Shown: positions 25,334 through 37,215 of the stretch, piece after piece
Layout: each line of letters begins with the position of its first letter
Position numbering within the stretch: the stretch's first letter is position 1
Source: Glandiceps talaboti
Lineage: Eukaryota; Hemichordata; Enteropneusta; Spengelidae
Direction: 5' to 3'
Assembly (NCBI RefSeq): GCF_964340395.1
Contig: NC_135555.1
Span: forward strand, 20,716,447-20,780,446
Length of the DNA: 64,000 nt
The notes under the pieces: model-generated
Told to the model about the DNA's origin: nothing
Databases searched by the model: none
The model's input: the letters and a program-made list of their open reading frames with translations, nothing else
Program-made: the position numbers and the translations under genes

Positions 25334-25603
25334 CTGGTACTGTATCTAGTTCACTGAGTTTGAGCTTCTCCACTAGATCTACTCGCTTTATTGTAGTCAG
25401 AAGTTGTGTCAGGAAACCTTTATTATTTCGACCCAGAAGATTGTTCTCAGTAAGACAGCGAAATAAATCCCTGGGGTGTTGTATGTCATTTGCTGTTCTT
25501 TTATTTTGTTTGAAGACAGGTTTTTCATAGAAGTGAGTTCCCCTGAAAAAATGTATACAGAAATCATGTGTATAGCACTGCAGCTTCAACATGTTTTCCT
25601 TGC
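25334..25603 (-). CDS. Coding exon 3: rest of the death effector domain
   Basis: Shows the DED core: MLKLQC (helix 2-like), then RDLFRCLTENNLLGRNN and FLTQLLTTIKRVDLVEKL, with the RxDL motif typical of DED helix 5-6 (KRVDLV). The donor CAG|GTATGT at 25334/25333 is strong and phase 1. The acceptor is chosen at 25603 (CCAAG|GC) because it keeps phase 1 and retains the helix-2-like segment. A prettier acceptor (TTTTTTCAG) ends at 25543 but would start the exon in the wrong phase. With the chosen start the DED carries about 20 extra residues between helices 2 and 4 compared with FADD, which is odd and may mean the 5' boundary is different. Confidence 0.6.
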
Positions 25604-25689
25604 CTTGGACAATCACATGTAGCTGTCATATTAAATGGTGTGAGCATAGCAGTTGATGACTGTTATTTTCAGACAAAGACGAACTTGAC

Positions 25690-26157
25690 TTCAGGACAGA
25701 TTATCTGATCTGAATCTATTATTCTTATATAGCGCATTCCATAACAACAATATTCTAATACACTTTTAAATCAGAAATTACAAAGTACAAAGATCACAAG
25801 AACAATTTAAGTACAAAATTACACAAAAGACATGTAACAGTTAAGAACAAATTTTAATAACTGATAGTTATAGGACAAGTCCTCGGCCATTAACTGAAAA
25901 TAATCGGACAGTGTTGGGTATAGCTCCAGTTTTTAGTTTTTTACCGGACAGTCAACCTTGTCAGCTACAGTCCTATTAATACATAACCTCTTAGTACCTA
26001 TAGTATTATCATGTTAATTACTATAGAAAACCAATCCAACACATCTTGGCCAAATAATCTGATATTTCCCCCAAAAGTCCAGTGTGAAATCCATTAATCT
26101 GGCAAAGACTCGTACTTTAAGAAAGTTACAGTCCCAATTTGAACAGTTTTTCAGTTT
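25690..26157. other. Intron 2 sequence, no gene seen
   Basis: AT-rich stretch between the DED exon and the minisatellite element. Nothing recognisable. Confidence 0.5.
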
Positions 26158-26165
26158 TCACCCAG

Positions 26166-26583
26166 AACTGAGTCCAAAATACATTGACCATTCCAAATAG
26201 TCAATTTCATGGTCATTATATGCAAGTGGAAATAGGCTATTTTTCTTCACCACTTTGTGCATAATATGGGTGATTTTAAGGTCTGTGGCTGGAAATTCCA
26301 GCCAACCGCAGAGACCTATGAACCATCTCTGGTTTGTGGCTTGAAATTCCTGCCAACCACAGAGACCTATGAACCAGCGATAGTTCGTGGCTGGATCTTG
26401 GCTGGAAATTCCAGCCAAGATCAGACACTTATGAACCATCTCTGGTTTGTGGCTGCAAATTCCAGCCAACATCAGACACTTATGAACCATCTCTGGTGAA
26501 AATGAGAACAAATTTATCAAAAACCTAACTTTTAAGGTGGGTCATTATGCCTTGGAAAAGGTCAGTGTATTTTGGACTCAGTT
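26166..26583. mobile_element. Inverted-repeat element around a palindromic minisatellite
   Basis: AACTGAGTCCAAAATACATT at 26166 is the inverse of AATGNATTTTGGACTCAGTT-type sequence ending at 26583 (one or two mismatches, about 24 bp). Between them, at about 26278-26500, four imperfect units of 55-60 bp carry the palindrome TGGCTGGAAATTCCAGCCA and the word TATGAACCATCTCTGGT. Lies in intron 2. Confidence 0.7.
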
Positions 26584-26849
26584 CCACCCATAGCTGTGTT
26601 GCTAACCCTGGTGCACATACGCATTGTCATGACATGTCAATGAACAAATTCTATATGGAAACCGGCTTTCTGCACAAGTCACCCGGACAGTTCCTTTTAT
26701 GGATAAATGGTATGCAGACACTTTCTTTGTGAAAAAGTCTTGTTTAATTGAAACTGAGAGCACAGTTGAAACAATGGGGAAGAGTTGGAAAGGAGTATAA
26801 CAGAAATTAAGTTATGGACTGAAAGGCATGAAAGGCATGAAAGGCAAGA

Positions 26850-26900
26850 TGGCAAAGCATTCCACAAGCCTGGAAAACAAATTGAGAATGCTCTATCATC
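26850..26900 (-). pseudogene. Tiny LINE reverse-transcriptase C-terminal fragment
   Basis: Minus-strand frame reads DDRAFSICFPGLWNALPS, the WN-x-LP motif near the C terminus of CR1/L2/Jockey-type proteins. Sequence on either side does not extend the match. Confidence 0.4.
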
Positions 26901-27042
26901 ATAATAAACACTATAACTAACAATATACATGTATACAAGGTTGACATAACACACAATTAAAAAACACATACAGTGATGACTGGATTGACATGACTAGAAT
27001 TGATAGTCATGCACATTTTGGAGCTGTGCTACAAGCACTTAC

Positions 27043-27144
27043 CATCTGTAATTTCTTCAGCTATTTCATTTAGTAACAGCAGGAACTCATCAATATGGGT
27101 TTCATTTGCTTGACATTCCTCTTGTAACATCTTTTCTTGGACAC
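27043..27144 (-). CDS. Coding exon 2: linker and first helix of a death effector domain
   Basis: A 102-nt exon, phase 1 at both ends, with acceptor CCTCTTTGTAG and donor ATG|GTAAGT. It joins exon 1 in frame. It encodes a short acidic linker (VQEKMLQEECQANE) followed by DEFLLLLNEIAEEIT, which has the spacing of death effector domain helix 1 (hydrophobic run, then I/S-x-x-L/I-T). The DED continues in the exon at 25603-25334. DEDs pair with other DEDs in FADD and caspase-8 type complexes in animal cell death and innate signalling. The exon contains an ATG, so a shorter isoform starting here is possible. Confidence 0.6.
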
Positions 27145-27700
27145 CTACAAAGAGGTTTTATAAATTAAATGTTATATCGACTAGGATGAAGAATTTTATC
27201 AATAATGCAAAGCACAACAAAGTCATCTTTTATGATCATTTAAATTGTTACTAAAAGTGTAAAATTGAATTGTAAGCCTAATATTCCTCATTAAATGAAT
27301 GTAAATGAAAACGAGAATACTTCTTAAGAAAGGGAAGACTAATATTATGATATTTATAATTAAAACACTGCTGAAATTCACAATATAAAGCCTTTTCTTT
27401 TAAAATAGCTATAACTGCATTAGATTAGATAGGTCATTTACAGATATCTGTAGATGAACCCAGAGTTGCTTACCTTGCACATTAAAATCAATGGATAAAG
27501 ACTCAAAAATAACATGAACTTGAAGGGGTATGCTTTTCTGAACTTCACTTTGCAGACTGCATATCTACGGCATGTTCTAGTTTCTAATTCAATTAAAGAA
27601 ACATTTGCAATGTATAGTTTATGAGTATTTGTGATTATAGGCAATGTCTTACGAATGCCACCATCAACTGCCATATAATACATAGTAACGATAAAAATAG
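27145..27700. other. 3' end of intron 1, no gene seen
   Basis: AT-rich sequence immediately upstream (in transcription) of coding exon 2. Confidence 0.5.
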
Positions 27701-27714
27701 CGGCAATAGCGTTT

Positions 27715-28340
27715 TAGCACAATTGTATTTGGCTGTTGCTATGGACATGGTCTTGTTACTAGGGATATTTCAAACATTTTTGGAATCTTATTACCTTGCC
27801 TACCCTTCCCACTTTTCATCACATTTTAGCCCTAATTTGCATATCATTGATGGGATCATCATGTTATGAACGATTCGTAATATGGGCATGGTCATGTAGC
27901 CTGGCATACTTATGGCATTTGTATTCACTTGCCTACCCATCCCAGGTTTCATCTTTGCAATAGATGTTATTTGGCTGTTGTTATGGGCGTTAGCTTGTTC
28001 CTAGGCATATTTGCATATATTTTATTCATGTGCCTTCTCATTCCTCTTATCTTTGAAATATACATCATCATTAGGCTGTTGCTATGGGCATGCTCTTGTT
28101 GCAAGGCATATTTATTTTTGCATACATTTTTTGAATGTTTATCCTCTTGCCCATTAATCCCTGTTATCATCTTCATTATATAATTGCCATCATTTGGCTC
28201 TTGCTTATAATGGCTGTAGTCTTTGATGCTAGGCACATTTGAATACAGTTTTATAATCTTTATTCACTTGCCTACCCTTCACAGTTTTCATCTTTGCAAT
28301 ATAAACCGTCATTTCAATGTTGCTAAGGGGGTGATCATGG
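27715..28340. repeat. Interspersed ~112-bp module repeat (GGCTGTTGCTATGG family), copy 3
   Basis: Modules with GGCTGTTGCTATGG or variants occur near 27731, 27972, 28074 and 28196, interleaved with CTAATTTGCATATCATTGATGG. Same family as 5509 and 17240. Confidence 0.75.
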
Positions 28341-28966
28341 TTGCTAGCGAAACATTACTTCGACCCCAAGATAAGATACTCATCGGTCAGTATTTTCTTT
28401 TGCACCATGTCATCCTTCCTCATCCACACCAACTATTTTTCTCGATCTCTCAGTGGGATTTGTTTATTATTTCCTAGTAGTATGTTCAAATAAAATCACT
28501 GTTGCAAAATTTGCAGTTGATTCGAACAACCAAAACCTGAAAAATCATGCTGGAATTTACTATTGAATGAACAATATTCAATGAGTCAGTGATAGAGTAA
28601 ACAAAATAGGTCAAGGACAGCTGGTCAAGATTGTTTTGAAAAGTGGTCAGTCAAGAAAGACATCATCTCAACAATATTGCTACAATGTTATAATTTCCCA
28701 GACATGTTGGCACTGTTCTTATACAATGTATCCAAAAAGTCCTATCAGACATGTGCAGTGTGTAATAAAAGTACAGCATGAACACAGGCAAAAACACATC
28801 CCTGATCAATCATCATAAGAAATTCTCCTTGCCCCTAGGGACAAGCCCTGACAAACCTGAATGGCCTGCCCCAAAGGAACTTGCAGACCCAATATCAAAG
28901 TATTCTGTCGGTTTGGGGAAGAAGACAAAAATAAAATAAGTTGAATGACGGACTCGCATGTACATG
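28341..28966. other. Intronic sequence; one interspersed module at 28845-28935
   Basis: No gene seen. The module (ACCTGAATGGCCTGCCCC...AATATCAAAGTATTCTG) is related to 24890-24970. Confidence 0.5.
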
Positions 28967-29392
28967 TACATCATTTGTGTCTGAAACTTTTTTTATCCTC
29001 ATAACTATTTGTTTTTGGTCACATTTCACAACTAAAGACTAATTGTTGTCACCATAGACTGGACAATTAATAAGTCGTTTACAACCTCTTACTACACTTT
29101 GATACCGAGGGTCTAATTATATAAATATGTGGTCCATTTCACACTATGATGCTTAGGCATACTTTGTTAATACATTATATCAATTAACACGCGGCATTCA
29201 CCTTGATGCACCTTTCTTATTGCACTATGCCACCCAATATTTTTTTTGTACCAAACGTTGATGGGATGCTTTAACGATATGAATAAGTTGTATGGTATTC
29301 TTCGTGCATGTCTTTTTTTTGTGCTCGCTTGACAATGTACATGTACATCATTTGTGTCTAAAACTTTTTTTACCGTCATAACTATTTGTTTT
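28967..29392. repeat. Pair of ~55-bp direct repeats 370 bp apart
   Basis: CATGTACATCATTTGTGTCT followed by AAACTTTTTTTA and CATAACTATTTGTTTT occurs at about 28967-29015 and again at 29338-29387. Confidence 0.7.
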
Positions 29393-30836
29393 ATTAACAA
29401 AGCCCATTGTTCCACTATTCGATCATACTGCATGCATGCTGCGATCGAAGAATGAAGGCAGTTGTGTCTGAATTTCCGTCACAAATTGATTACATATTCC
29501 ACCAACTTGATTCGTATGGCAATGTTTATTCTTGACTCAAAATCGTCTGATGATTTTTCAACGTACGTCGCAGTTAACCAATTGTAACATTACGTGCAGT
29601 AAATTTACATGATCATATAAAACGAGCATATTTTTACCCTACCATGAACGTTTGGCTTATAAACATCTATATTATCGTATATCGTACATTTATTGTATTC
29701 TCATAAAACCATAGACAGTAACTTTTTACTGTCTAAGACCTCTTTTTATTGGCAGAAGAAACCGAGGTTTCCGCGGGACCGACCAGAAACGACGATCTGA
29801 TTAATATTCAGGTGCCCCATTCACACTGAATTCATTATGCCATGTCAAGCGGTAATGTGTTTCTCATGAATATGCACAGTAACAAAGTAGTAAAACCGCC
29901 AGTGGTAAGGGAGAGTTTGGATTCCCGTGGAACCACCTGTGGTACTGGCAACTTGAAATGGACTTCTTCCCTAAAGATTGACAGGTAAGTTGATTACAGA
30001 AGAGTGTCTTTACATATGCAAATGAGACATAGCTAGGCCTCTGTGCAATGACTCGCATGACATGATCTCTCAGGGCAGCCTCCTCAGGGTTGCTGTACAA
30101 AACCAATCAAACTTGGTAAATTTGGTTATAACCAATAAAAAGCAAAAAAATACCTCCTTGCATTTAAATCGCCAATTTCAACCCAGACTTTTGCACATTG
30201 ATTTTGACCCCGGATTTTGACCAGTGCAATCAGCTAAACGTTACAGTACACTGAGTACAGCCTTAGCCTTGTACCTGACGGCAATGTATTACATGACGGT
30301 TTTCAAGTAACATGCATGCAAAAAAAAAATACAAATCTCGAATATCTAACAGTATTGCAGGCTCTGTTTTAGCTAATCACACATTTGATGTTAATTTAAT
30401 ATTAAAACGATTTAATCAACACAGTCAGTGTATCGAAAATGAACCACGCTATCTTCGAGACTTGAGAGTTCACATCAGATGTGTGACAAGGGACGGTGAT
30501 TAGTTTTGATGACCGGGGGGTGATCCGGTGACTTTTTGTTCATGTTGTACTTAAAAATAGTGACCCCCTACAATTCATCCACAAAACAATCCAACCCTCC
30601 CCAACCAAAAGTTCTAGGTATCTCTTAGATTGACTGAACTATTAATATTGATTAATTCAGCTAATTATCAAGTACAATATTATAAATGGAGTTAATATAC
30701 TTGTAAACCCATGTCAATAACTGTCACACATAATGATGTACTTGCATCATATAATGAATTGTTTGCATCATATGTAGTGCTATGAATACAAAGCCAGCAT
30801 GTAGTGAGGAAAAAATAGCTCTTTTATTGGAACAAT
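29393..30836. other. Intronic sequence, no firm gene
   Basis: A GC-richer block at about 29990-30110 has an exon-like look on the minus strand (NPEEAALRDHVMRVIAQRP after a TTTTGTACAG acceptor). It would need a phase-2 join, which does not fit the receptor gene, and I recognise no family. Confidence 0.4.
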
Positions 30837-31147
30837 AATTGCATCATTATGAATAACATTCATAGTCTGAGTTAATGAGCACTGAGGCACAGACCATTTA
30901 CTTCTTGCATAATGTTATCTTGCCTTTGTCTCACCCTACTCTTGGTATCTTTCCACCACTTCCTGTATTTGCCAAGCTTCCCTGATCTCTGACTTTCGCA
31001 TATCACCTTAATCCCTACTTTGTCCAGCCTGTCCTTTCATTGGTCAAGCCACCTTGACCTCTGGCTTTCGCTTGTACTTTATCTCCCCTTTGTCCCTCAC
31101 TTCACTGTTTGTTACAGCACAGTATACATCGTTTTCCGCTTTCTTCT
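30837..31147 (+). repeat. Ngaro-like split direct repeat A1
   Basis: About 310 bp nearly colinear with 37692-38000, sharing TAACATTCATAGTCTGAGTT, CTCTGACTTTCGCATATCAC and CACAGTATACATCGTTTTCC. The two copies diverge abruptly after TTTCTTC. Confidence 0.85.
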
Positions 31148-31217
31148 GCTCTCCAATTCCGTATTCAGTTTGTATCGAGCTCTCTTCACAACCCCATTGT
31201 TATCAGCAAGGTAAAAA

Positions 31218-32519
31218 ATGCCAGGCCGTGGTAGGAATCAGAAGGGTTGTCCAAGCAAATCGACGAGGAACCCTAGAAAGCCAGCCCGTTACCTTGACGA
31301 TAACGATGGCATCAACAACAATACCGGCAGTATCGAATTCAAACACCAGAGAGAACGCAGTGACATCTGAAGTCATTGCAATGAGGAAGATCCAGTCATA
31401 TTATCAGCATCGGGTCCCATACAAACTCTTGCACCTATTGCTCACAGCAGGCAACAACCGAAGGCATTATTTCTGGCAAACAACGTTGTATCGAACAATG
31501 TTCATCAAGGTCAGACATGCTGTGTAAACAATGTCAACAACACCATCGTTCACGCAACGCAGTCTGTCCATTTCATATCACCAAACAAACCATGATGGCG
31601 CCATGACTTCCAATTCCGGCGTAAACAACATGGCGACGCCCATGGCATTTCCAACCACTATACTAGCCGGAGGAAAACAAAGCAACATACTTGTGCCACC
31701 AGCCGACAAACAACTACCTTTCGTCGACGAGAAGCTATTGAACTCTCTGGCAAACCCTGGTAAGTTTGTTGAATTATCCGACTTGCACCCGATGCATTAA
31801 AACCGAATGCTATGCATTCGGCTAACACACATGTCTCCTTCGACCCGGAATACCCGTCAGTAGCAGTTTTCTCTACACACGTAAAACGCAACGAAATAAC
31901 AGACTTTGATACTTGGCTCGACTGCTGGTCCACATTTGCAGCATACAGGTTTTACTACCATCCACACGGGGTGGTGCACTTTTTAAACTATCAACGCTTC
32001 ATAGCTCGCAAAGCCAAGTTGTTCCAACCTGAAGCATGGTTGGCCTATGATAGAGAATTCCGCTTGGACTATGCACGCTACTCCGAGCTTCGGAGCTGGA
32101 GTATCCCCAATCCTCAGTTGGATTTTAACCACTTCCAACAGAACATACATTTATTGAAGCCTGTGTGTCCAATCTGTCACAAAAAAGGGCACACTCGTCA
32201 AGAATGCAGTCAACAAATCAATACTAAACAAATCAATCCCTACAAGTGGGTAAACAACAACACACTTAATTCGAATGTCTGCAGGGACTTCAACCGTGGA
32301 CATTGCGAAACACCATGCCATTTCAACCGTATTCATAAGTGTGCCACCTGCAATTCTCCCAACCACAGTGCCATTTCTCACAGACCACAAGAGGGTGGAA
32401 AGCATTTTTTCTTGGCTCAACCAACTCAAACTACCCACCAGAACCGTTTCACAATTAAGCAAAATTCTTCAACCCGAAGCAGTACAAACCCAATTCCCAA
32501 GAACACCACTCAAGCTTGA
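31218..32519 (+). pseudogene. Ngaro-like gag region, broken
   Basis: An ATG at 31218 opens a basic 52-codon frame (MPGRGRNQKGCPSKS...), then frames switch. The longest piece, 31812-32519 (235 codons), has a long helical N-terminal part and, near its middle, cysteine/histidine clusters CPICHKKGHTRQEC and CRDFNRGHC...CHFNRIHKCATC, typical of the zinc-binding tail of DIRS/Ngaro gag-like proteins. Frameshifts separate the 5' part. Function in an intact element would be nucleic-acid packaging. Confidence 0.65.
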
Positions 32520-33290
32520 GGCTCTTACACAGGCACTCCATCATCACCCAGACAAACAGTTTGTTGCTGACATTCTACACAACATTTCCTATGGTGCCAA
32601 CCTTGGTTTCAATGGTGAACATAGACCTTATTTCACTGCCAATGCAAAATCAGCACGGATCCACCCTGCAGCCATCTAAGAATCCATTAACAAGGAAATC
32701 AACCTAGGAGACACCATTGGTCCCTTCTCACAACCCCACTTCAGAACTTTGTAATCAATGCACTTGGTCTGCGCTCAAAAAAGAATGGTGGATTTCGAAT
32801 CATCATGGACTTACCTCAACCAATCTCAGAGAGTGTATACAGCAACATTCCCAAGGATCAGTACTCATTGTCATACACTCGTGTTGAAGATGCAATAGCC
32901 TTGATAAATAAATATGGTCCAGGTACACTCCTAGCAAAGATGGATGTCAAGCATGCTTTCCGCTTGTGTCCTGTGTGGAAACAAGATTGGAATTTGATAG
33001 GCTTCTTCTGGGAAGGATACTATTTCTTTGACCGAGTACTCCCATTTGGGCTTCGATCAGCTCCACTTATTTTCAACCAACTAGCGGAAGCAATCAACTG
33101 GATCGTATCAACATGCATTGAACTGGGCGTACCCATCGCAACTGACAAAACCGAGGGGCCAACAGCCATCCTCACCTTCCTAGATATAGAACTAGACACC
33201 ATGGAAATGGTCATCCGCCTCCCTAAGGACAAATATGAATCCTTGAGGGACAGCCTATCTGGTCTACTTGCGAGTCCTGCATGAAGCATG
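32520..33290 (+). pseudogene. Ngaro-like reverse transcriptase, catalytic loop deleted
   Basis: Main frame 32805-33284 shows RT blocks KMDVKHAFRLCPV, VLPFGLRSAPLIFNQLAEAI and TDKTEGPTAILTFLDIELDT. The segment that should hold the YxDD-type catalytic loop, between NWIV and STCIELGVP, is missing, so the protein could not polymerise. Upstream RT residues are in another frame (32516-32800), joined by a shift. Confidence 0.8.
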
Positions 33291-33439
33291 AACTACTTTC
33301 ATTGATTGGCACCTTGAACTTTGCATGTAAATGTGTCCCGGCTGGGCATATATTTCTGCGAAGGATGATTGACCTGAGCACTACAGCGAATTCCGTTGTG
33401 ACAATGGTGGAATGATTTCCTCCCAACGTGGAATGGGTC

Positions 33440-33700
33440 AGCATCAATGCTTGAATCAACATGGACAGTAGCAGCCGATAAGGAACTTTTTACTGACGCA
33501 TCAGCTACACTGGGTTATGGAATCTTCTTTAAAGGCAGATGGATTTCTTCACAGTGGCCACACTCCATTGCCACCAACAACAAACTACCTATTCTCCTAG
33601 CCTGTCTAATTTGGGGACATCAGTGGCGTGGAAAACGCATCCAATTCCACTGCGACAATTTATCCATAGTCAACATCTGGAAAAGGGGGTCAAGTTGATG
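33440..33700 (+). pseudogene. Ngaro-like RNase H
   Basis: Frame 33447-33698 reads LFTDASATLGYGIFF (first catalytic Asp), an NNKLPILLACLIWG helix with no clear catalytic Glu, and FHCDNLSIVNIW (third Asp). It ends in a stop after IWKRGSS. It follows the RT directly, as in DIRS-order elements. Confidence 0.75.
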
Positions 33701-33710
33701 CCCTCTTATC

Positions 33711-34850
33711 ATGCGTCTGGTCCGTCGTCTCTTTTTCACCGCAGCAATGAACAATTTTGTTGATTCTCTTTCTCATCAACAGCTCCATCGTCATTTAGCC
33801 TATACTGGCATCCTATGCAGACCAAGAACCTACAGTCACTCCAGACCTGAATGGACTGGATATACTACCATAGACAGTTTACAACCTCTGACTTTTCAGG
33901 CTCAGCATTACATCGACCTCAGCGTAGCACCTAATACCCGTCGCATGTACAATGCTGGTCAGTCACAATACATAAATTTCTGTCGCCAGCATGGACTCGC
34001 GCCACTACCCCTAAGTCAGAGGTCCACTGTGCTATTCGTAACAAACCTTGTAGCCAAAGGTCTTGCATATAGGTCGATTAAAGTATACCTGGCCACCATA
34101 CTTCGCATGAACACAGAGGCAGGCTATTCAGATAATATACGTGATGACCCGATCCTCAGCTACACTGTTCAAGGGATCAACATGGTGAAATAAAACGAAC
34201 AAGGTTACCTATTACCCTAGATCTTATGCGAGCCCTGCAACATCAGCTTTATACAAACTGTGATCCTTGCATCTTCGATAGAACAATGCTCTGGTCGGCG
34301 TTCACTCTCGCATTCTTCGGATTCTTGCGTGTAAGCGAGTTCACCGCACCCACAACTAGTACTTTCGATCAACACCGAACTTTGTTATCCAATGACATCA
34401 CCATAACCAATCACACACTCATGGTACATTGTACATATCAAGGCATCGCAAACCGATCCATTCCGCCGTGGGAGTGACATCACGATCGCCAAGTCTAATG
34501 CGCCCATCTGCGCCATCAATGCTTACCACGACTATCGTTGCCTCAAACTAAGAGGACGTGACCACCTCCCAGCCTTCATCTTTGCTAACAGGAACTTCCT
34601 GACCAGGCAATCACTTATGGAGAACATGCAATGTCTATTATGTAGTTCTGGAGTACCGAATACCACTTGTTTCACAACACATAGTTTCCGAAGCGGGACT
34701 GCAACAGCCGCTGCAAAGGCCGGACTACCCGTGTGGCTCATCAAGACACTTGGAAGATGGCACAGCGATTGCTACCAGAGATACATTACTACACCTGCCT
34801 CAGTGCTCACCACAGTCCCTAGACAGTCAGTAAATACTGATCACTTGTGA
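33711..34850 (+). pseudogene. Ngaro-like tyrosine recombinase, two frameshifts
   Basis: Frame 33711-34193 holds the core-binding (SAM-like) part (SVAPNTRRMYNAGQSQYINF). Frame 34226-34477 has the first catalytic Arg in FFGFLRVSEF. Frame 34617-34850 has HSFRSGTATAAAKAGLP (HxxR box) and GRWHSDCYQRYI with the catalytic Tyr. The conserved R-H-R-H-Y set is present but split by shifts near 34190 and 34470. In intact elements this enzyme integrates circular cDNA without target duplication. Confidence 0.85.
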
Positions 34851-34899
34851 CACTTTGACTTCACGGACTGATTTCACAGACTAATTTCAGCATCTTTTG

Positions 34900-37215
34900 T
34901 GAGGCATTTTATTTCCGTCCTTTTCATGCCTTACGAACATTTGCAGGCGTCCTCAGTTTATTCTTGTTTTATATACAATTCAGTTCCATTTACCACACAT
35001 ATTTCCTAATCATTTGTAAAAAAATGTATTTCCATCCTTTTCTCGCCTTGCGAACTTTTGCAGGTGTCCTCAGTTTATTCTCGTTTTATATATAGTTTAC
35101 TTCCATTTACCACACAGACTTCCAAATCATTTGTTGGACATTTTATTTTGAACTTATACACTCATTGCGAACATTTACAGAAGACAGGGGTTTCATTATA
35201 TGCCGGACGCCGGAGAAAATACCCGCCTACTCTTGTCATTTCTCCGGCTACATTTTTCGAGATGGTGACAGAAATGACGTGAAATTTTGTCAAAGACATC
35301 TTTGTAATGGTCATAATGATTTTCAGACTACAAAACTGATATGAACTCTTCGTAAGAAATACATCGTGTGACAAAAGATTGTGACCTTTGACTTAGTTTG
35401 ATACCGCTGTCCAAGAACATGCAATGACAATGGCTTGGTGAAATAAACAAAATACATGTAGCTTATATGTGATCAAACGCCATAACGTCTACTCAAATGC
35501 AACACCCTATTGATTTCATGACTGTTTCATTGTCTTTTCCATGTCACACAGTTGCGATCAAAATGATACAAAACTTAGGAAAATATACAGAATAAAATCA
35601 TTCTCCCACCACTAATCGCGAATGTAATAGTATTTTACAACTAGTCATTCAATACTATGATACCTCAATTTAGTGGAAGGATGAACATTTACGTCGTTTA
35701 TCGAAGCCCTTAGCTGAGGAGACAAATCCTAGACATAATCAAATGACTTCCTGTGTTTATAGATAGTAACAGATAAGATTTGGGGGACATGCCTTGGCGC
35801 ATACCATTTCTCTCTAGGGTTGGGTCATAGCATGTTATTTTTTAATTTAAGGGAAACTGAAATGGATGGTGACCTTGTGTATTTTTTATCGTATGACATT
35901 GTATCTTTTACCAAGTAAATAATAATAAATAGCATAAATGCTCAGATTTGAGAGCATTTGTGTTGTAAGTTTGACAACCAACCCACAAACCCAAAATGGA
36001 ATGAGCCACTAATCATTACGTGTAAACTATACACTTCATACCATTATTGATTCAGTGAAATAAACTACAACATGGAAAGTACATAATTTTGCTGTGTGAC
36101 TAGCGATTTAGTTAGTGTTTTGAAGTTTCTTTTTGTCAATCTCTCAGTCGTCTTGAATATATGTTTGAAGCCAGTAACTGTTTGGTGTGTGTGTGTGTGT
36201 GTGTGTGGGGGGGGGGGGGGTGTTTGTACATGTATACATGTGTGTGTGACTGAATGAATATGTGTATATTTATTATGTAAGTGTTTATGCCAAAATTGGT
36301 GTCAGTTTGAGGTTTCCAAGTGGACATTGCAAAATAAGAGCTTGGTACACACAATAATCATTTATATGATATTTACTTACTATGATACTAGTATGATATT
36401 ACATGTAGTATTTTAGGACAGGTCAAATGTTTGCATAATATGAATGTCACTAATTTCATGAAAAAAATCAGTTGTTATCAGAACATTTATTACTTAATGT
36501 TTTGTTTATGCATAAATTATTAAATGCTGTAAAAAAAGAATGACTACCAAATCTTCCCTGTTGACTACCAGTTTTAAAAAGTGCATGGTAGTCAAAGTGA
36601 CTACCAACTAAAAAAGTTAATTTTGAACCAGAGGTCTTTGTTTGATACAGGCTTCTTTAAACTATCAAATAGCCAATATACATGTAAAGGTAATGTGTTC
36701 ATGTTTATCATAATTATTACCGTAGCTATGAGTTGTAATGTATACATGTACTCGAAAATCCACCATTTTGAACACAAACTGAGTGAAGGCATAAGTTGAA
36801 ACAATTACTAAACTTAGTGGGCTCGCTAAGTTCATGGCATTACACCGTCAGTTTTACAAATTTTCAAAACCTATCAATAAATCACATAACACAATTTTTC
36901 TTCAGAGGAAACCTGACATATGTGTCATTTTTTGTAAATTAAATATTCAACCAGTAAATGACAATGTATAATTAAATGGTGTCCGTACTTCTGAAAGATG
37001 CTCTAAATGGCCTCTGAAAGGTTTCTGTTTTTCAAAATTTTTTCACCATGGGAGGGGGGTGTCCCCCCTCCCAAAGCTACCCCCCGCACCTGCATAGCAG
37101 GCGAGGTGCACGCTACGGGTGCACTTCTCCGCCTACTATTATCATTTCTCCCCCTACTTTGAAACTTAATGAAACCCCTGGAAGACCTCAGTTTCTAGAG
37201 ATTCACTATGTTTTC
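34900..37215 (+). repeat. Tandem ~117-bp repeat in the Ngaro-like 3' region, third unit split by a transposon
   Basis: Two full units (about 34905-35022 and 35023-35140) share GAACNTTTGCAGGNGTCCTC and TTCCATTTACCACACA. A third unit begins GAACATTTACAGAAGA at about 35170 and resumes as CCTCAGTTTCTAG at 37186 after the inserted element. Confidence 0.8.
35185..37180. mobile_element. ~2-kb non-autonomous DNA transposon with 5-bp GAAGA duplication
   Basis: Terminal inverted repeat CAGGGGTTTCATTA (14 of 14). GAAGA flanks both ends (35180-35184, 37181-37185). Removing the element plus one GAAGA restores a tandem unit of the same length as its neighbours, which fixes the duplication at 5 bp. Subterminal words CGCCTACT...TCATTTCTCC appear near both ends in the same orientation. 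It contains a (GT)n-G13 run near 36185-36220. No transposase seen; superfamily unassigned. Confidence 0.85.

Noticed and set aside
25334-25542. DED exon starting at the strong TTTTTTCAG acceptor
   Set aside because: It would begin in phase 2 while the upstream exon ends in phase 1, and it drops the helix-2-like segment MLKLQC. Kept only as an alternative.
29864-30106. Minus-strand frame with NPEEAALRDHVMRVIAQRP as an exon of the receptor gene
   Set aside because: Its acceptor would require phase 2, unlike all other junctions, and the sequence matches no domain I know.
31054-31527. 157-codon frame upstream of the Ngaro-like gag
   Set aside because: Overlaps the A1 repeat and a different frame with a basic gag-like start at 31218; treated as a shadow.
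35185-37180. hAT assignment for the CAGGGG-ended element
   Set aside because: The duplication is exactly 5 bp by comparison with the uninterrupted tandem units, not 8 bp.
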